Part shown: positions 49,390-58,448 of the stretch, one piece after another
Layout of the letters: every line of letters starts with the position of its first letter
Position numbering within the stretch: position 1 is the first letter of the stretch
Source: Chitinimonas viridis
GTDB taxonomy: Bacteria; Pseudomonadota; Gammaproteobacteria; Burkholderiales; Chitinimonadaceae
Assembly: GCF_030409555.1 (NCBI RefSeq)
Contig: NZ_JAUFPU010000018.1
Location: 969,143 to 1,033,142, forward strand
Direction of reading: 5' to 3'
Length of the DNA: 64,000 bases
Notes under the pieces: model-generated
The model's database searches: none
What the model was told of the DNA's origin: nothing
The model's input: the letters and a program-made list of their open reading frames with translations, nothing else
Made by a program: the position numbers and the translations under genes

Positions 49390-50316
49390 ATGTTCTCCAC
49401 CAAGTTCGGGCCGTTCAACGGCTCCACCTGGGAAGCCCTATGTCAGCAGGTCTTCAAGAGGAAGTACCAGGCCGAGTGTTATCAGCAGATGCCGGCCTCC
49501 CCGGGCGACTACGGCATCGAGGGCTACACCACTGAAACAGGCTGGGCATTCCAATGCTACTGTCCCGAGAAGCACTATGACCGCACCGAGCTGTACGAGA
49601 AGCAGCGCGACAAGATTACTGCAGACCTCCGGAAGCTAAAGGATTATCTAACCGAGCTTCAGGCGCGGCTGGGCAGCACAAAGATTTGTCGCTGGGTGTT
49701 CGTCACTCCCGAAGTTGACCGAAACGCGCTTCTGGCACATGCGAAGTCCAAGGAAGCGGAGGTGCGTGGTTGGAAGCTGCCCATCCTGACCGACGATTTC
49801 ACCGTGTTACTCCACGACGGCGACCACTATCTGGTCGAAATAAATGAAGTCCGCGCTGCTTCCGGGGAGGCCTTGGTCTTCGACGATGCTGTACCAGCCC
49901 TTGCTGCCCTGACTGGTCAGCAGGAGCAGTACGAGCAAAATGTTCATCGAAAGTCAGGCTACCGACTCGCCGACAAGGCTCAGATGACGGATTTTGAGGC
50001 TCGTGTACAACAGCTTAGCCAGCGCACGATTGAGCAGTTCCTTGAGGCTGACGGATATTTTCGCCGCATCGCATCGGCTTCACCAATGACGCATGTACGG
50101 CTCGTTCGCCTTATTAACGAGTACGAGCAATACGTCATCGAGACGTCAGCCACCTGGTCCGGGACCGCAGAAGAGCTGACTACCCGGGTCCGTGACGGTC
50201 TGGTGACGCTTGTTTCCGACGAACTCGGGCCCGAGTTTGACAAAGCCAACGCATTGAAGGTAGCCCGGTACATGACCGCTCGGTGGTTGGCAGTTTGCGA
50301 GTTGGACTATGGCTGA
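49390..50316 (+). CDS. Nuclease-fold-like protein of a candidate ABC three-component system
   Basis: 308 aa, no firm family. The N-terminal 80 residues (WEALCQQVFKRKYQ ... ASPGDYGIEGYTTETGWAFQCYCPEKHYD) resemble a PD-(D/E)xK/Mrr-like core: Asp40, Glu44 and a Q-C-Y segment (Gln55) where active Mrr-like enzymes have QxK, so it may be inactive or use Lys61. GDxGIEGY...QCYxPE is a pattern I associate with proteins fused to or beside ABC-3C systems. The middle is coiled-coil-like (TELYEKQRDKITADLRKLKDYLTEL), and the C-terminus looks alpha-helical (VRLINEYEQYVIETSATWSGTAEELTTRV). It overlaps the next gene by 8 bases. Codon use is less GC-rich than the flanks, suggesting acquisition. Role inferred. 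Confidence 0.6.
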   Translation: MFSTKFGPFNGSTWEALCQQVFKRKYQAECYQQMPASPGDYGIEGYTTETGWAFQCYCPEKHYDRTELYEKQRDKITADLRKLKDYLTELQARLGSTKICRWVFVTPEVDRNALLAHAKSKEAEVRGWKLPILTDDFTVLLHDGDHYLVEINEVRAASGEALVFDDAVPALAALTGQQEQYEQNVHRKSGYRLADKAQMTDFEARVQQLSQRTIEQFLEADGYFRRIASASPMTHVRLVRLINEYEQYVIETSATWSGTAEELTTRVRDGLVTLVSDELGPEFDKANALKVARYMTARWLAVCELDYG

Positions 50317-50776
50317 GCTCGAGGAGCGGAACCAACTTCGCTTCGAGCGGCGGCCGTCACCGGTACTGGCTGAGCACAGGCCTATGTACAAGATTGGGCA
50401 AGTGCTACTAATCCTGTCTCTGGCTTCGCGCGGAGGGAAGTCGAGCCTGCCTCGCTTGCAGCTGTTCAACTGGGCGATGAAGTCGACCAAACGGCAGCAA
50501 CAGCTGGTCTTGGCCGTTGACGAGAAGGTCTTGCAAGTTCCCGCATGGGGCTTCGACCCAGCGCTGGCAATTGCTATTCGACTTGCCATTGCGGAGGGCT
50601 TGGTAGCTGAAAACTCCACTGGCTACGAAATTTCGACGGATGGGGAGTTCTTCGCCAAAGAAATTCTAAAAGACGCCGACTTGTTCGGGCGCGAGCGTTC
50701 GTTTTTGTCTGCCGTCGGAAAAGGGCTGACAGAGGGAATGATCGATGCAACCGCTAGTGGCTGGGAGGTAAAGTGA
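50309..50776 (+). CDS. Small winged-helix-like middle component
   Basis: 155 aa, no named family recognised. YKIGQVLLILSLASRGGKSSLPRLQLFNWAMKS and FDPALAIAIRLAIAEGLVAENSTGYEISTDGEFFAKEI look like two helix-turn-helix/winged-helix halves, a pattern described for middle components of ABC three-component (ABC-3C) systems. It overlaps both neighbours (8 bases upstream; GTGA, 4 bases, downstream), so the three genes are translated as a unit. A linking or DNA-contact role is inference. The GGAGGT at its 3' end serves the next gene. Confidence 0.6.
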   Translation: MAELEERNQLRFERRPSPVLAEHRPMYKIGQVLLILSLASRGGKSSLPRLQLFNWAMKSTKRQQQLVLAVDEKVLQVPAWGFDPALAIAIRLAIAEGLVAENSTGYEISTDGEFFAKEILKDADLFGRERSFLSAVGKGLTEGMIDATASGWEVK

Positions 50777-52809
50777 TCATTCGCAGCGTAAGACTTAGGG
50801 CTACCACCAACGAAGGGGAATATGGGTTTAGTTTTAACTTCGCGCGAACCTTGACCATCGTTAGGGCAAAGAACTCGAGCGGCAAGAGCACGCTATTTAA
50901 TAGCTTGCTTTATGGCCTTGGCATGGAAGAGCTTGTTGGGGGCAAAAATGAAAAGGTCCTCCCGTACGCACTCAAGGAGCACATCGAGTACGAAGGGCGT
51001 CGAATCTTGGTCACGGCTTCTGAAGTGCTGCTTGAAATCGAGAGTCGCTCAGGAGAAGTGGTTACGCTTCGTCGTGCTATTCGGGACGCGGTGAGGGATT
51101 CGAAGCTTGTCGAGGTGTTTTCGGGGGCGCATCTGACCGAAGGCCAGGCCCTTGGTGAAGCCCGGCCTACTTATGTGCACGATGGTGGTGGTGCCAAGCG
51201 CCCAGAGGGCTTTCATCGATTTCTTGAGACCTTCCTTGGTCTGAGCCTGCCAAGTGTGCCTACCACGAACGGTGGTGAGACGAAGCTATACTTGCAGGCG
51301 GTCTTTGCCGCTATAGCGGTCGAGCAGAAGCGAGGATGGACGGACTACATCGCCAACATTCCGTTCTACGGCATCAGGGATGCGCGGACCAAAGTGGTTG
51401 AGTTCCTGCTTGGTCTGGATGTATTTGAGACGAACGTCGCCCGCAATCGGCTCAACGCCGAATCTGTTGAGATTGACGCTGACTGGCGCAAGGTATTCGA
51501 AGAGCTGCGACGAGAGGCTAATCCACTTGGCGCTGTAATCGACGGCGCGTCATTCACACCGTCGGCGCTCTTCAAAGAGAACGAGGCAAGCATCAGAAAG
51601 CTGGCAGGGAGCTCGTCTGTACCCTTGGCCGAGCACATCAGTCAGCTGCGGGCCGAGTACGCGGAGTTACAACGGCAGGCCGAGCAGTATCACAAGGCAT
51701 CGGGTGCTGAGGCAATGCATAGCGTCACGGTTGCGATGGACGAGCTGCAAGAGCTTAGTGTGTTGCATGAACGTGCAATGGCCCTAAACGCCGAGCAGCG
51801 GGTATCCCTGCAAGACTACGAGAAGCTACTCGCAGAAGCCAATGAAGACCTGGAGCGGAACAAGACGGCAGCAAAACTTCGTGACCTCGGTGCAAAGCAC
51901 GATGTGGCCACCGCAGTAAGCAAGTGCCCTACGTGCAATCAGCCGATTGAAGACACGCTCTTGGCTGGGGCTGTGACTGGCCCCCAAATGGACTTGGCAA
52001 CGAATATTGCCTATCTGGAGAGTCAGCGCCGCATGCTCATGCGTCAGATTGCTGGCTTGAAGGCTGGCCTGCAAGCGTCTGAAGTCCGAGTCACCGAGCT
52101 TGCCACCCGTATCGCCAATAAGCGCGACCTGCTCACCGCGATGCGCGGCGACGTGACGTCCGGGGCATCTGAGTCAAAGGCAATTGTGCGCCGGCAGGTT
52201 CAGATTGAAGTCGAGGTGGAGGCACTTGGGAAGCTCCAGACAAAGGCTACGGAGCTATTCGCACGGCTTGGACAGATTGCGGTAAGTATGAGCGCCAACC
52301 AGGCTGCGAGACGAGGTATGCCGAAGGAGGCCCACAGTGCGGCAGACATCGAGCGCCTCAATCGCTTCCAGCTAAATTTCAGGGCGAACGCAGGGTCATT
52401 CGGTTACGAAAGTGCTCCGATCCGTGAGGTCGAAATCGGGAAGGACACGCTGGTTCCATGTCTCGCTCAGATGGAGCTGCGAGAAATTCGTACCGACATC
52501 AAGTCCGATTCAAGTGCTAGCGATTTCGTTCGCCTCATCTGGAGCTACCTACTCGCGCTGTATCAGACCTCAGCCACACACTTGTCGCCGGGCAATCATC
52601 CGGGACTGTTGATGTTCGACGAGCCGGGACAGCATTCAATGGCGGCTGATAGTCAGCATGCGCTTCTCAAGCAGTTGGCCAGCGAGACAAGTCTGCAGAG
52701 CATCGTCGCTGCCTCTTTCGACGAGACGGAGGAGGTATTCCGTCAAGCTACACAAGGCATTAGGTACACCCTCATCGAATGGGACGGCAAGCTTTTGCGA
52801 CCTCAGTAA
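50773..52809 (+). CDS. SMC/Rad50-like ABC ATPase of a candidate defence cassette
   Basis: 678 aa; GTG start at 50773 after GGAGGT with a short 3-base spacer. The Walker A is AKNSSGKST (32-40, Lys38), lacking the usual first Gly. Q-loop region YLQAVFAAIAVEQ. Two coiled-coil arms (about 265-340 and 400-510) flank a zinc-hook-like CPTC (Cys385, Cys388). The signature is divergent (DSSASDFVRLIWSYLLALY), the Walker B is LLMFDEP (Asp616, Glu617), and there is no clear H-loop His (ASFDETEEV). This is the architecture of Rad50/SMC-like ATPases in conflict systems. ATPase, DNA binding and immunity roles are inference. Much lower GC than the core genome. Confidence 0.75.
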   Translation: MIIRSVRLRATTNEGEYGFSFNFARTLTIVRAKNSSGKSTLFNSLLYGLGMEELVGGKNEKVLPYALKEHIEYEGRRILVTASEVLLEIESRSGEVVTLRRAIRDAVRDSKLVEVFSGAHLTEGQALGEARPTYVHDGGGAKRPEGFHRFLETFLGLSLPSVPTTNGGETKLYLQAVFAAIAVEQKRGWTDYIANIPFYGIRDARTKVVEFLLGLDVFETNVARNRLNAESVEIDADWRKVFEELRREANPLGAVIDGASFTPSALFKENEASIRKLAGSSSVPLAEHISQLRAEYAELQRQAEQYHKASGAEAMHSVTVAMDELQELSVLHERAMALNAEQRVSLQDYEKLLAEANEDLERNKTAAKLRDLGAKHDVATAVSKCPTCNQPIEDTLLAGAVTGPQMDLATNIAYLESQRRMLMRQIAGLKAGLQASEVRVTELATRIANKRDLLTAMRGDVTSGASESKAIVRRQVQIEVEVEALGKLQTKATELFARLGQIAVSMSANQAARRGMPKEAHSAADIERLNRFQLNFRANAGSFGYESAPIREVEIGKDTLVPCLAQMELREIRTDIKSDSSASDFVRLIWSYLLALYQTSATHLSPGNHPGLLMFDEPGQHSMAADSQHALLKQLASETSLQSIVAASFDETEEVFRQATQGIRYTLIEWDGKLLRPQ

Positions 52810-53234
52810 ATGGACTGTGCACAGATAAGGCCATAGTTGCTGCAAATGTTTAGCCGCGCCGGCCGTTTACTTCTACGTAGGCATCTACTTCCCTACGGTG
52901 CCAAAGGCTGCTTAGGGTCGGTAGCGGCCCCTCTTGCCTACATATCTGACCGTCCGCTTTGGCCGAGAATCAGCCATTGGTTCGGTACCTTGCAAAGCCA
53001 CAGATCACAACCGCCAACCGGCGAACTACATAGCTGTCCGTAGCCGCACTGGCCCAAACACTCTGCCGCCAGCACACCCTCCCACCCCGCGCTGCCGTCA
53101 AACACCCACCACCACCCCACCGCCTGTCGCAAAGCCTTGACGAATAGGGCAAGCCCGGGCCGCCAGTGGCGGCTGGCTCCGGTATAATCCGCCCCCTTTC
53201 CCTCCCCAGAGTTCGCCCTGCCGGGCGGCCACGC
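52810..53234. other. 425-base spacer at the right edge of the cassette
   Basis: No gene recognised. The first part is lower GC like the cassette; from about 53050 it becomes C-rich (ACCACCACCCCACC). A perfect TATAAT (53183-53188) lies 47 bases upstream of the RNase II-family ATG and is the likely -10 of that gene; no good -35 is at 17 bases. No direct repeats matching the left spacer were found. Confidence 0.5.
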
Positions 53235-55214
53235 ATGAACGTCTTTTACGAAGAAAGCGGCGACTTCAAGGTTGCTGCCATCATGAGCGAGTCCGACGCC
53301 AATCTGCAGATCGAGGACGCGCGCGGTAAGCGCAGCAAGATCAAGGCTGTGGATGTGCGGTTGCGCTTCGACAAGATCGCCCTGGCCGATTTCATGCCGC
53401 AGGCGCAGGCCATGGCCGAGCAGCTGGATCTCGACTTTTTGTGGGAGGTGGCGGGTACCGAGGAGTTCGGCTTTCTGGAGCTGGCCCGCGAGTACTACAG
53501 CCCCAACCCCACGGCACTGGAGCAAGCGGCCCTGGTGGTGCGCCTGCATGGTGCGCCCATGTATTTCTACCGCAAGGGCCGGGGCCGCTATAAGGCGGCG
53601 CCCGAGGACAACCTGCGGGCGGCCAAGTCCGGCATGGAGAAGAAGGCCCGCGAGGCGGCGCTGATGGCCGAGTGGCAGCGCGAGCTGCAGGCCGGTGCCT
53701 TGCCCGAGGCGCTGAAATCGCATATCCGCACCCTGCTGCACCGGCCGGACAAGAACACCATCGAATGGAAGGCCGTGGCCGCCGCCGCCGATGCGGCGCA
53801 GAAGTCGCCGCTGCGCCTGCTGGCCGGCTGTGGCGCCATACCCGATGTGGAGACCTGGCTGCTGGATGGCTTCCTCAGCGAGTACTTCCCCAAGGGGACG
53901 GGCTTTCCGGCCATGGAACTGCCGGCGGCCCCGACTGATCTGCCCGATGCCGGGGTGCGTGCCTTCTCCATCGACGATGCCGCCACCACCGAGATTGACG
54001 ATGCGTTGTCGGTGACGGTGCTGCCGGATGGCAATACCCGCGTGGGCATCCATATCGCGGCGCCTACCCTCGGCATGGCGGCCGATGCCACCATGGAGCA
54101 GGTGGTGCTGGCGCGGCTGTCTACCGTTTATTTCCCCGGCGACAAGATCACCATGCTGCCCGATGCGGTGGTGGAGTCGTTCACGTTGTCGGAAGGCCGC
54201 GACTGCCCGGCGGTGAGCCTGTATGTGACGGTGAACCCCGATCTGCAGGTGATCGCCAGCGAAAGCCGGCTGGACCGCGTGCATATCGCGGCCAACCTGC
54301 GCCACCACGATCTGGACCCGGTGTTCAACGAGGAGACGGTGGCCCAGCCCGACGGCGGCCCCGATTACCCGTGGAAGGCCGAGCTGATGTTCCTCTGGCG
54401 CTTTGCCATTGCGCTGGAGATAGGCCGTGGCAAGCACGACCCCAACCGGGTGGAACGGCCGGACTACAGCTTTGCCATCGACCGCGACGAGGCGGGCGGC
54501 AAGCGTGTACGCATCTATCCGCGCAAGCGCGGAAGCCCCATGGACAAACTGGTGGCCGAGCTGATGATTCTGTGCAACTCCACCTGGGGCAAGCAGCTGG
54601 CCGATGCGCGCATCCCCGCCATCTACCGTGCCCAGGCCATGGGCCGGGTGCGTATGACCACCCAGCCCTCGCCTCATGTGGGCCTGGGGGTGGCGCAGTA
54701 CAGCTGGGCCAGCTCGCCGCTGCGCCGCGCGGCCGATTTCATCAACCAGCAGCAATTGGTGGCCATGCTGCAGGGCACGCCACCGCGCTATGCCCCGCGC
54801 GACCCCATGCTGTTTGCGGCCCTGCGCGATTTTGACCAGACCTACAACGCCTATGCCGAATTCCAGGGCCGGATGGAGCGCTACTGGTGCCTGAAGTGGC
54901 TGGAGCAGGAGGGCGTGCGCGAGATAGGCGCTACCGTGATCAAGGAAAACCTGGTCCGCTTTGATGGCCTGCCCTTGATCCTGCGGATTGCCGGCCTGCC
55001 CGAACTGGCACGCGGCACCCCGGTCAAGCTGCAGTTGATCAGCACCGACTATCTCGACCTAGCACTGGAATGCCGCCTGCTGGAAGCCGGTGAGCCGGTT
55101 GCCGTGGTGGAAGAGGAAGAAGAAGTGGCCGAGGCGGCGGAAGTCCCCGAGGAACTGGCCGAGCCCGCCGTGGCCGAAACACCTGTAGCACCGGCCCCCC
55201 CGGCCGAGGAGTAA
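53235..55214 (+). CDS. RNase II-family exoribonuclease
   Basis: 659 aa from ATG at 53235 (the frame is open from 53166). A 3'-5' exoribonuclease of the RNB superfamily. The active-site cluster is SIDDAATTEIDDAL: Asp247, Asp255 and Asp256 align with RNase II Asp201, 209 and 210, while Asp207 is Glu253. Other RNB landmarks are present: GIHIAAPTLGMA, DKITMLPDAVVESFTLSEGRDCPAVS, KLVAELMILCNSTWGKQLAD and a catalytic-Arg region SSPLRRAADFINQQQL. The N-terminus is not the usual cold-shock pair, and the C-terminus has an acidic/Pro/Ala tail (VVEEEEEVAEAAEVPEELAEP...), probably disordered. Subfamily assignment (RNase II versus an RNB variant) is uncertain. Confidence 0.85.
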   Translation: MNVFYEESGDFKVAAIMSESDANLQIEDARGKRSKIKAVDVRLRFDKIALADFMPQAQAMAEQLDLDFLWEVAGTEEFGFLELAREYYSPNPTALEQAALVVRLHGAPMYFYRKGRGRYKAAPEDNLRAAKSGMEKKAREAALMAEWQRELQAGALPEALKSHIRTLLHRPDKNTIEWKAVAAAADAAQKSPLRLLAGCGAIPDVETWLLDGFLSEYFPKGTGFPAMELPAAPTDLPDAGVRAFSIDDAATTEIDDALSVTVLPDGNTRVGIHIAAPTLGMAADATMEQVVLARLSTVYFPGDKITMLPDAVVESFTLSEGRDCPAVSLYVTVNPDLQVIASESRLDRVHIAANLRHHDLDPVFNEETVAQPDGGPDYPWKAELMFLWRFAIALEIGRGKHDPNRVERPDYSFAIDRDEAGGKRVRIYPRKRGSPMDKLVAELMILCNSTWGKQLADARIPAIYRAQAMGRVRMTTQPSPHVGLGVAQYSWASSPLRRAADFINQQQLVAMLQGTPPRYAPRDPMLFAALRDFDQTYNAYAEFQGRMERYWCLKWLEQEGVREIGATVIKENLVRFDGLPLILRIAGLPELARGTPVKLQLISTDYLDLALECRLLEAGEPVAVVEEEEEVAEAAEVPEELAEPAVAETPVAPAPPAEE

Positions 55215-55221
55215 ATCTGTC

Positions 55222-55770
55222 ATGCAGCCCAATAATCGTATCGATCATTTCCTGCCCGTGCGTTTTGGCAACGGCACCCTGGTCAAGCAGTTCTCCAAAC
55301 CTTGCATCAAGTGCCAGCAGTTGCTGCACGCACGCCATATGCACGGCATTGCCCGCGTGGTGGAAGACCATATGGCGCTGGCTGCCACGGCCCATTGCCC
55401 TAGCTGCCATACCCAGTTCCCCATTGCCTGCGTGATCGACAACGAGAAGCGCGTGCGCCGGGTGGTGCTGCCTAACTTTCTGTTCAAGCTCTACCTGCGT
55501 AGCCTGCCGGCCAATGCCATCGAGCAGAAGGCCCGCGAGGACGGCCAGGCCCAACTGGCGCGCGAGCAGCCCGCCCCCCAGGCGGCCCCGGTGCCGAGCG
55601 TGGATTACCCCCGCGCCGATGCCGTGCTGGGCCAGTACCAGGGCAAGCCCATACCGGCCTATATCGTGGTGAATGGCCAGGAAGTGCCGTTCGACCGGGT
55701 AGAACCCGAAGGGCGGGTGGCGAACGGTGAATACCTGCTGGATGGCTGTTTCGTCTATAAAGCGGCTTGA
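55222..55770 (+). CDS. Zinc-ribbon-like hypothetical protein (182 aa)
   Basis: No family recognised. Two CxxC pairs (KPCIKCQQL, about residues 28-31, and HCPSCHTQF, about 59-62) with nearby His residues suggest one zinc-binding site. Then comes a basic stretch ([19 protein letters not shown]), a Pro/Ala linker and a beta-like C-terminus ([35 protein letters not shown]). It begins seven bases after the RNase II-family gene and is probably co-transcribed with it, which hints at RNA or nucleic acid binding; this is positional inference. Confidence 0.7.
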   Translation: MQPNNRIDHFLPVRFGNGTLVKQFSKPCIKCQQLLHARHMHGIARVVEDHMALAATAHCPSCHTQFPIACVIDNEKRVRRVVLPNFLFKLYLRSLPANAIEQKAREDGQAQLAREQPAPQAAPVPSVDYPRADAVLGQYQGKPIPAYIVVNGQEVPFDRVEPEGRVANGEYLLDGCFVYKAA

Positions 55771-55840
55771 TTTGTACCCAACCGGTGGCAGCTTACCCAC
55801 TGCCGCTCCCCTAAAAAACGATTCTCATAAGGAAGACAAC

Positions 55841-56938
55841 ATGGCTCAACGTACCCCCCTGTTCGATGCGCACCTGGCCGCCAACGGCAAGATCGTGGAC
55901 TTTGCCGGCTGGGAGATGCCGATCAACTACGGCTCCCAGATCAAGGAGCACGAGGCGGTGCGCGGCGATGCAGGCATGTTCGATGTGTCGCACATGACGG
56001 CCGTGGACGTGCGTGGCGAGCGGGCTACCGAGTTCTTCCAGAAGCTGATCGGCAACGATGTGGCCAAGCTGGGTTTTGAGGGCAAGGCGCTGTACTCGGG
56101 CATGTTGAACGAAGCCGGTGGCGTGATCGACGACCTGATTGTCTACAAGACCAGCTGGGGCTACCGCGTAGTGGTGAACGCGGGCACCACCGACAAGGAT
56201 CTGGCCTGGATGGCGCCGATCGCGGAATCGTTCCACGTGGAACTGACCCCGCGCCGCGACCTGGCCATGATTGCCGTACAAGGCCCCAACGCCATTGCCA
56301 AGGCCCAGGCTGCCCGCCCGGCCGCTGCCGAGCTGATTGCCGGCCTGCAGGTGTTCCAGGGCTTGCCCATGGGTGACTGGTTCTTTGCCCGTACCGGCTA
56401 TACCGGCGAAGACGGCCTGGAAATCTCCATGCCGGCGGCCGAGGCGATTCCTTTCTGGAACGCCCTGATCGCTGCTGGTGTGGCCCCCGCAGGCCTGGGC
56501 GCGCGCGATACCCTGCGCCTGGAAGCCGGCATGAACCTGTATGGCAACGAGATGGACGACAACACCTCGCCCCTGGCCGCCGGCATGGGCTGGACCATCG
56601 CCTGGGAGCCCGCCAGCCGTGATTTCGTGGGCCGCAGCGTGGTGGAAAAGGAAAAAGCCGCACGCGCCGCCGGTGGCGCCCTGCTCAAGCAGGTAGGCCT
56701 GGTCTACGAAGGCAAGGGCGTGCTGCGTGGCCATATGAAGGTGGTGGCCGAATCCGGAGAGGGTGAGATCACCTCCGGCACCTTCTCGCCGTCCTTGCAG
56801 GTATCCATCGCCATGGCCCGCGTGCCCCTGGCCGTCAAGGTAGGCGACACCGTGCAGGTGGATGTGCGCGGCACCCTGCAACCGGCCCGCGTGGTGAAAA
56901 TGCCCTTTGTGCGCAATGGCAAGAAGGTCTACGAGTGA
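55841..56938 (+). CDS. gcvT: Glycine cleavage system T protein (aminomethyltransferase)
   Basis: 365 aa from ATG at 55841, with AGGAAG seven bases before it; the upstream open frame is not coding. It transfers the aminomethyl carbon from lipoylated GcvH to tetrahydrofolate, releasing ammonia. Family features: [73 protein letters not shown] and [16 protein letters not shown] with the folate-binding Asp/Glu residues. A terminator follows at once. No glycine riboswitch was recognised in the 70-base leader. Confidence 0.97.
   Translation: MAQRTPLFDAHLAANGKIVDFAGWEMPINYGSQIKEHEAVRGDAGMFDVSHMTAVDVRGERATEFFQKLIGNDVAKLGFEGKALYSGMLNEAGGVIDDLIVYKTSWGYRVVVNAGTTDKDLAWMAPIAESFHVELTPRRDLAMIAVQGPNAIAKAQAARPAAAELIAGLQVFQGLPMGDWFFARTGYTGEDGLEISMPAAEAIPFWNALIAAGVAPAGLGARDTLRLEAGMNLYGNEMDDNTSPLAAGMGWTIAWEPASRDFVGRSVVEKEKAARAAGGALLKQVGLVYEGKGVLRGHMKVVAESGEGEITSGTFSPSLQVSIAMARVPLAVKVGDTVQVDVRGTLQPARVVKMPFVRNGKKVYE
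56229..56244. other. parS-like palindrome inside gcvT
   Basis: CGTTCCACGTGGAACT contains the perfect 14-base palindrome GTTCCACGTGGAAC (56230-56243), the core of Pseudomonas-type parS sites, differing only at the two outer bases. It falls in coding sequence (SFHVEL). Confidence 0.45.
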
Positions 56939-56946
56939 GTCTGAGC

Positions 56947-56970
56947 AAGCGCCTCGTTGAGGCGCTTTTT
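56947..56970 (+). terminator. Rho-independent terminator of gcvT
   Basis: AAGCGCCTC / GAGGCGCTT stem with a 3-base loop followed by T-rich sequence, nine bases after the gcvT stop. Its position argues that the following TPR gene starts after it, not at the overlapping GTG. Confidence 0.85.
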
Positions 56971-56991
56971 CTTGTTTGCCTGGGGGCCGCC

Positions 56992-57876
56992 ATGAGCGCA
57001 GAACGACCCAAGGATGACGACGCCCTGCAGGAGTTCCTGATCTGGCAGAGCCGGGATGTGGCGGCAGTGGAGCAGCGTTTTCGCGCCACCATGGCGGCTT
57101 ATCCCGATGGCAGCAGCGAGCAGGCCCAGGTGGCAACCCAGGTGGCCCGCACCCTGGGGCTGCAGCAGCGCTTTGACGAGGGCCATGCCCTGCTGGACCA
57201 GCTGGTCCCCCGGCTGGATGCGCTGCCGCCCATTGTGACGGTGCGCTACCTGCTGGAACGCGGCCGGCTGTTCAACTCCGGCAAGCAAAAGGATAAGGCC
57301 CGCCCCCTGTTCGAACAGGCCTGGGACAAGGCGCGCACCATAGAGGCCGACTACCTGGCGGTGGATGCCGCCCATATGGTGCCGTTTACCGTACCGCCGG
57401 CCGAACAACTGGCCTGGAACCTCAAGGCCGTGGCCTATGCCGAAGCCAGCAGGCAGCCCCGGGCCAAGCGCTGGTTGGCCTCGCTCTACAACAATATCGG
57501 CATGGCCTACCAGGACATGGGCCAGTACGAGCCCGCCCTGGCTTACTTCGAGAAACAGCTGGCCGAGCGCCGCCAGCAAGGCCAGGCGGGGCCGCTGCGG
57601 GTTGCCCGCTGGATGGTGGCCCATGTGCACAGGCTCATGGGTAGGCACGAAGCCGCCCTGGCCGAGCAACTGGCACTGGAGCGCGACAATGCCGAGGCAG
57701 GCGAGGTGGACGGCTATGTGTTCGAGGAGCTGGCCGAGCTGTACCTGGCCCGCCAGCAGCGCGACGAGGCCAGGCGTTACTTTGGTCTGGCCCATGCGGC
57801 GCTGTCGCAGGATGCCTTCCTGCAACGCGATCAAGCCGAGCGGCTGGCACGGATGAAGCAGCTGGCCGGGCAGTAG
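56992..57876 (+). CDS. Tetratricopeptide-repeat protein (294 aa)
   Basis: Start taken at ATG 56992 (MSAERPKDDDALQEF); an open frame begins at a GTG overlapping gcvT, but a strong terminator lies between, and the residues it would add do not make a good signal. No signal peptide is then predicted, so it is probably cytosolic. The body is helical with TPR-like units: YLLERGRLFNSGKQKDKARPLFEQAWDKAR, LYNNIGMAYQDMGQYEPALAYFEKQLAERR, LAELYLARQQRDEARRYFGLAHAAL. Such proteins mediate protein contacts; partner unknown. It lies between gcvT and gcvH, but the terminator and the promoter ahead of gcvH make a gcv role doubtful. Confidence 0.8.
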   Translation: MSAERPKDDDALQEFLIWQSRDVAAVEQRFRATMAAYPDGSSEQAQVATQVARTLGLQQRFDEGHALLDQLVPRLDALPPIVTVRYLLERGRLFNSGKQKDKARPLFEQAWDKARTIEADYLAVDAAHMVPFTVPPAEQLAWNLKAVAYAEASRQPRAKRWLASLYNNIGMAYQDMGQYEPALAYFEKQLAERRQQGQAGPLRVARWMVAHVHRLMGRHEAALAEQLALERDNAEAGEVDGYVFEELAELYLARQQRDEARRYFGLAHAALSQDAFLQRDQAERLARMKQLAGQ

Positions 57877-57941
57877 TGATTTGGTTCATGTACAACGCGA
57901 CAGATAAGTCTCTGTAGCAGCAGCGTAACTGCCTACAGATT

Positions 57942-57950
57942 TGGTAGAAT
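57942..57950 (+). promoter_or_regulatory. Candidate gcvH promoter, extended -10
   Basis: TGGTAGAAT: TAGAAT (57945-57950) with a TG three bases upstream forms an extended -10, about 80 bases before the gcvH ATG. No good -35. The remaining leader shows no glycine riboswitch fold. Confidence 0.4.
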
Positions 57951-58030
57951 CCGCGCAAAATCCAACCGTGCCTGCTGGCCGGTCCGATAATCCGGCGCCA
58001 AAAGCGCCACACCCAAACGGAAGCGATCCC

Positions 58031-58420
58031 ATGAGCACCCATATCCCCAGCGATCTGAAATACGTTGCCAGCCACGAGTGGCTGCGCGTTGAAGCCGACG
58101 GCAGCGTGACCGTGGGCATTACCGACCACGCCCAGAGCCTGCTGGGCGATGTGGTGTTCGTGGAAGTTCCCAAGGTGGGTGCCCAACTGGCTGCCGACGA
58201 GCAGGCTGGCGTGGTGGAGTCGGTCAAGTCCGCTTCCGATGTGTACGCCCCGATTGCCGGCGAGATTCTCGCCGTGAACGAATCCCTGGCCGATGCCACC
58301 GAGTCGGTCAACACCGACCCCTACGGTGCAGGCTGGTTCTTCAAGATCAAGCCGGCCAACCCAGCTGATCTGGACGGCCTGATGGACGCCGCTGCCTATG
58401 GCAAGGAAATCGGCGCCTGA
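58031..58420 (+). CDS. gcvH: Glycine cleavage system H protein
   Basis: 129 aa from ATG at 58031 ([20 protein letters not shown]), the standard length. The lipoyl carrier shuttles the methylamine of glycine from GcvP to GcvT. The lipoylation Lys is in [31 protein letters not shown] and [11 protein letters not shown] are hallmark segments. gcvP starts 535 bases downstream, with a small exported protein gene between. Confidence 0.97.
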   Translation: MSTHIPSDLKYVASHEWLRVEADGSVTVGITDHAQSLLGDVVFVEVPKVGAQLAADEQAGVVESVKSASDVYAPIAGEILAVNESLADATESVNTDPYGAGWFFKIKPANPADLDGLMDAAAYGKEIGA

Positions 58421-58448
58421 TCCAGTCATCGAGCACAGGAGGCACCCC

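Noticed and set aside
56935-56991. GTG start of the TPR gene overlapping gcvT
   Set aside because: A rho-independent terminator lies between this GTG and the ATG at 56992, and the added residues give no convincing signal peptide.
55771-58030. Glycine riboswitch ahead of gcvT or gcvH
   Set aside because: Neither leader shows the conserved glycine-aptamer stems; gcvT has only 70 bases of leader.
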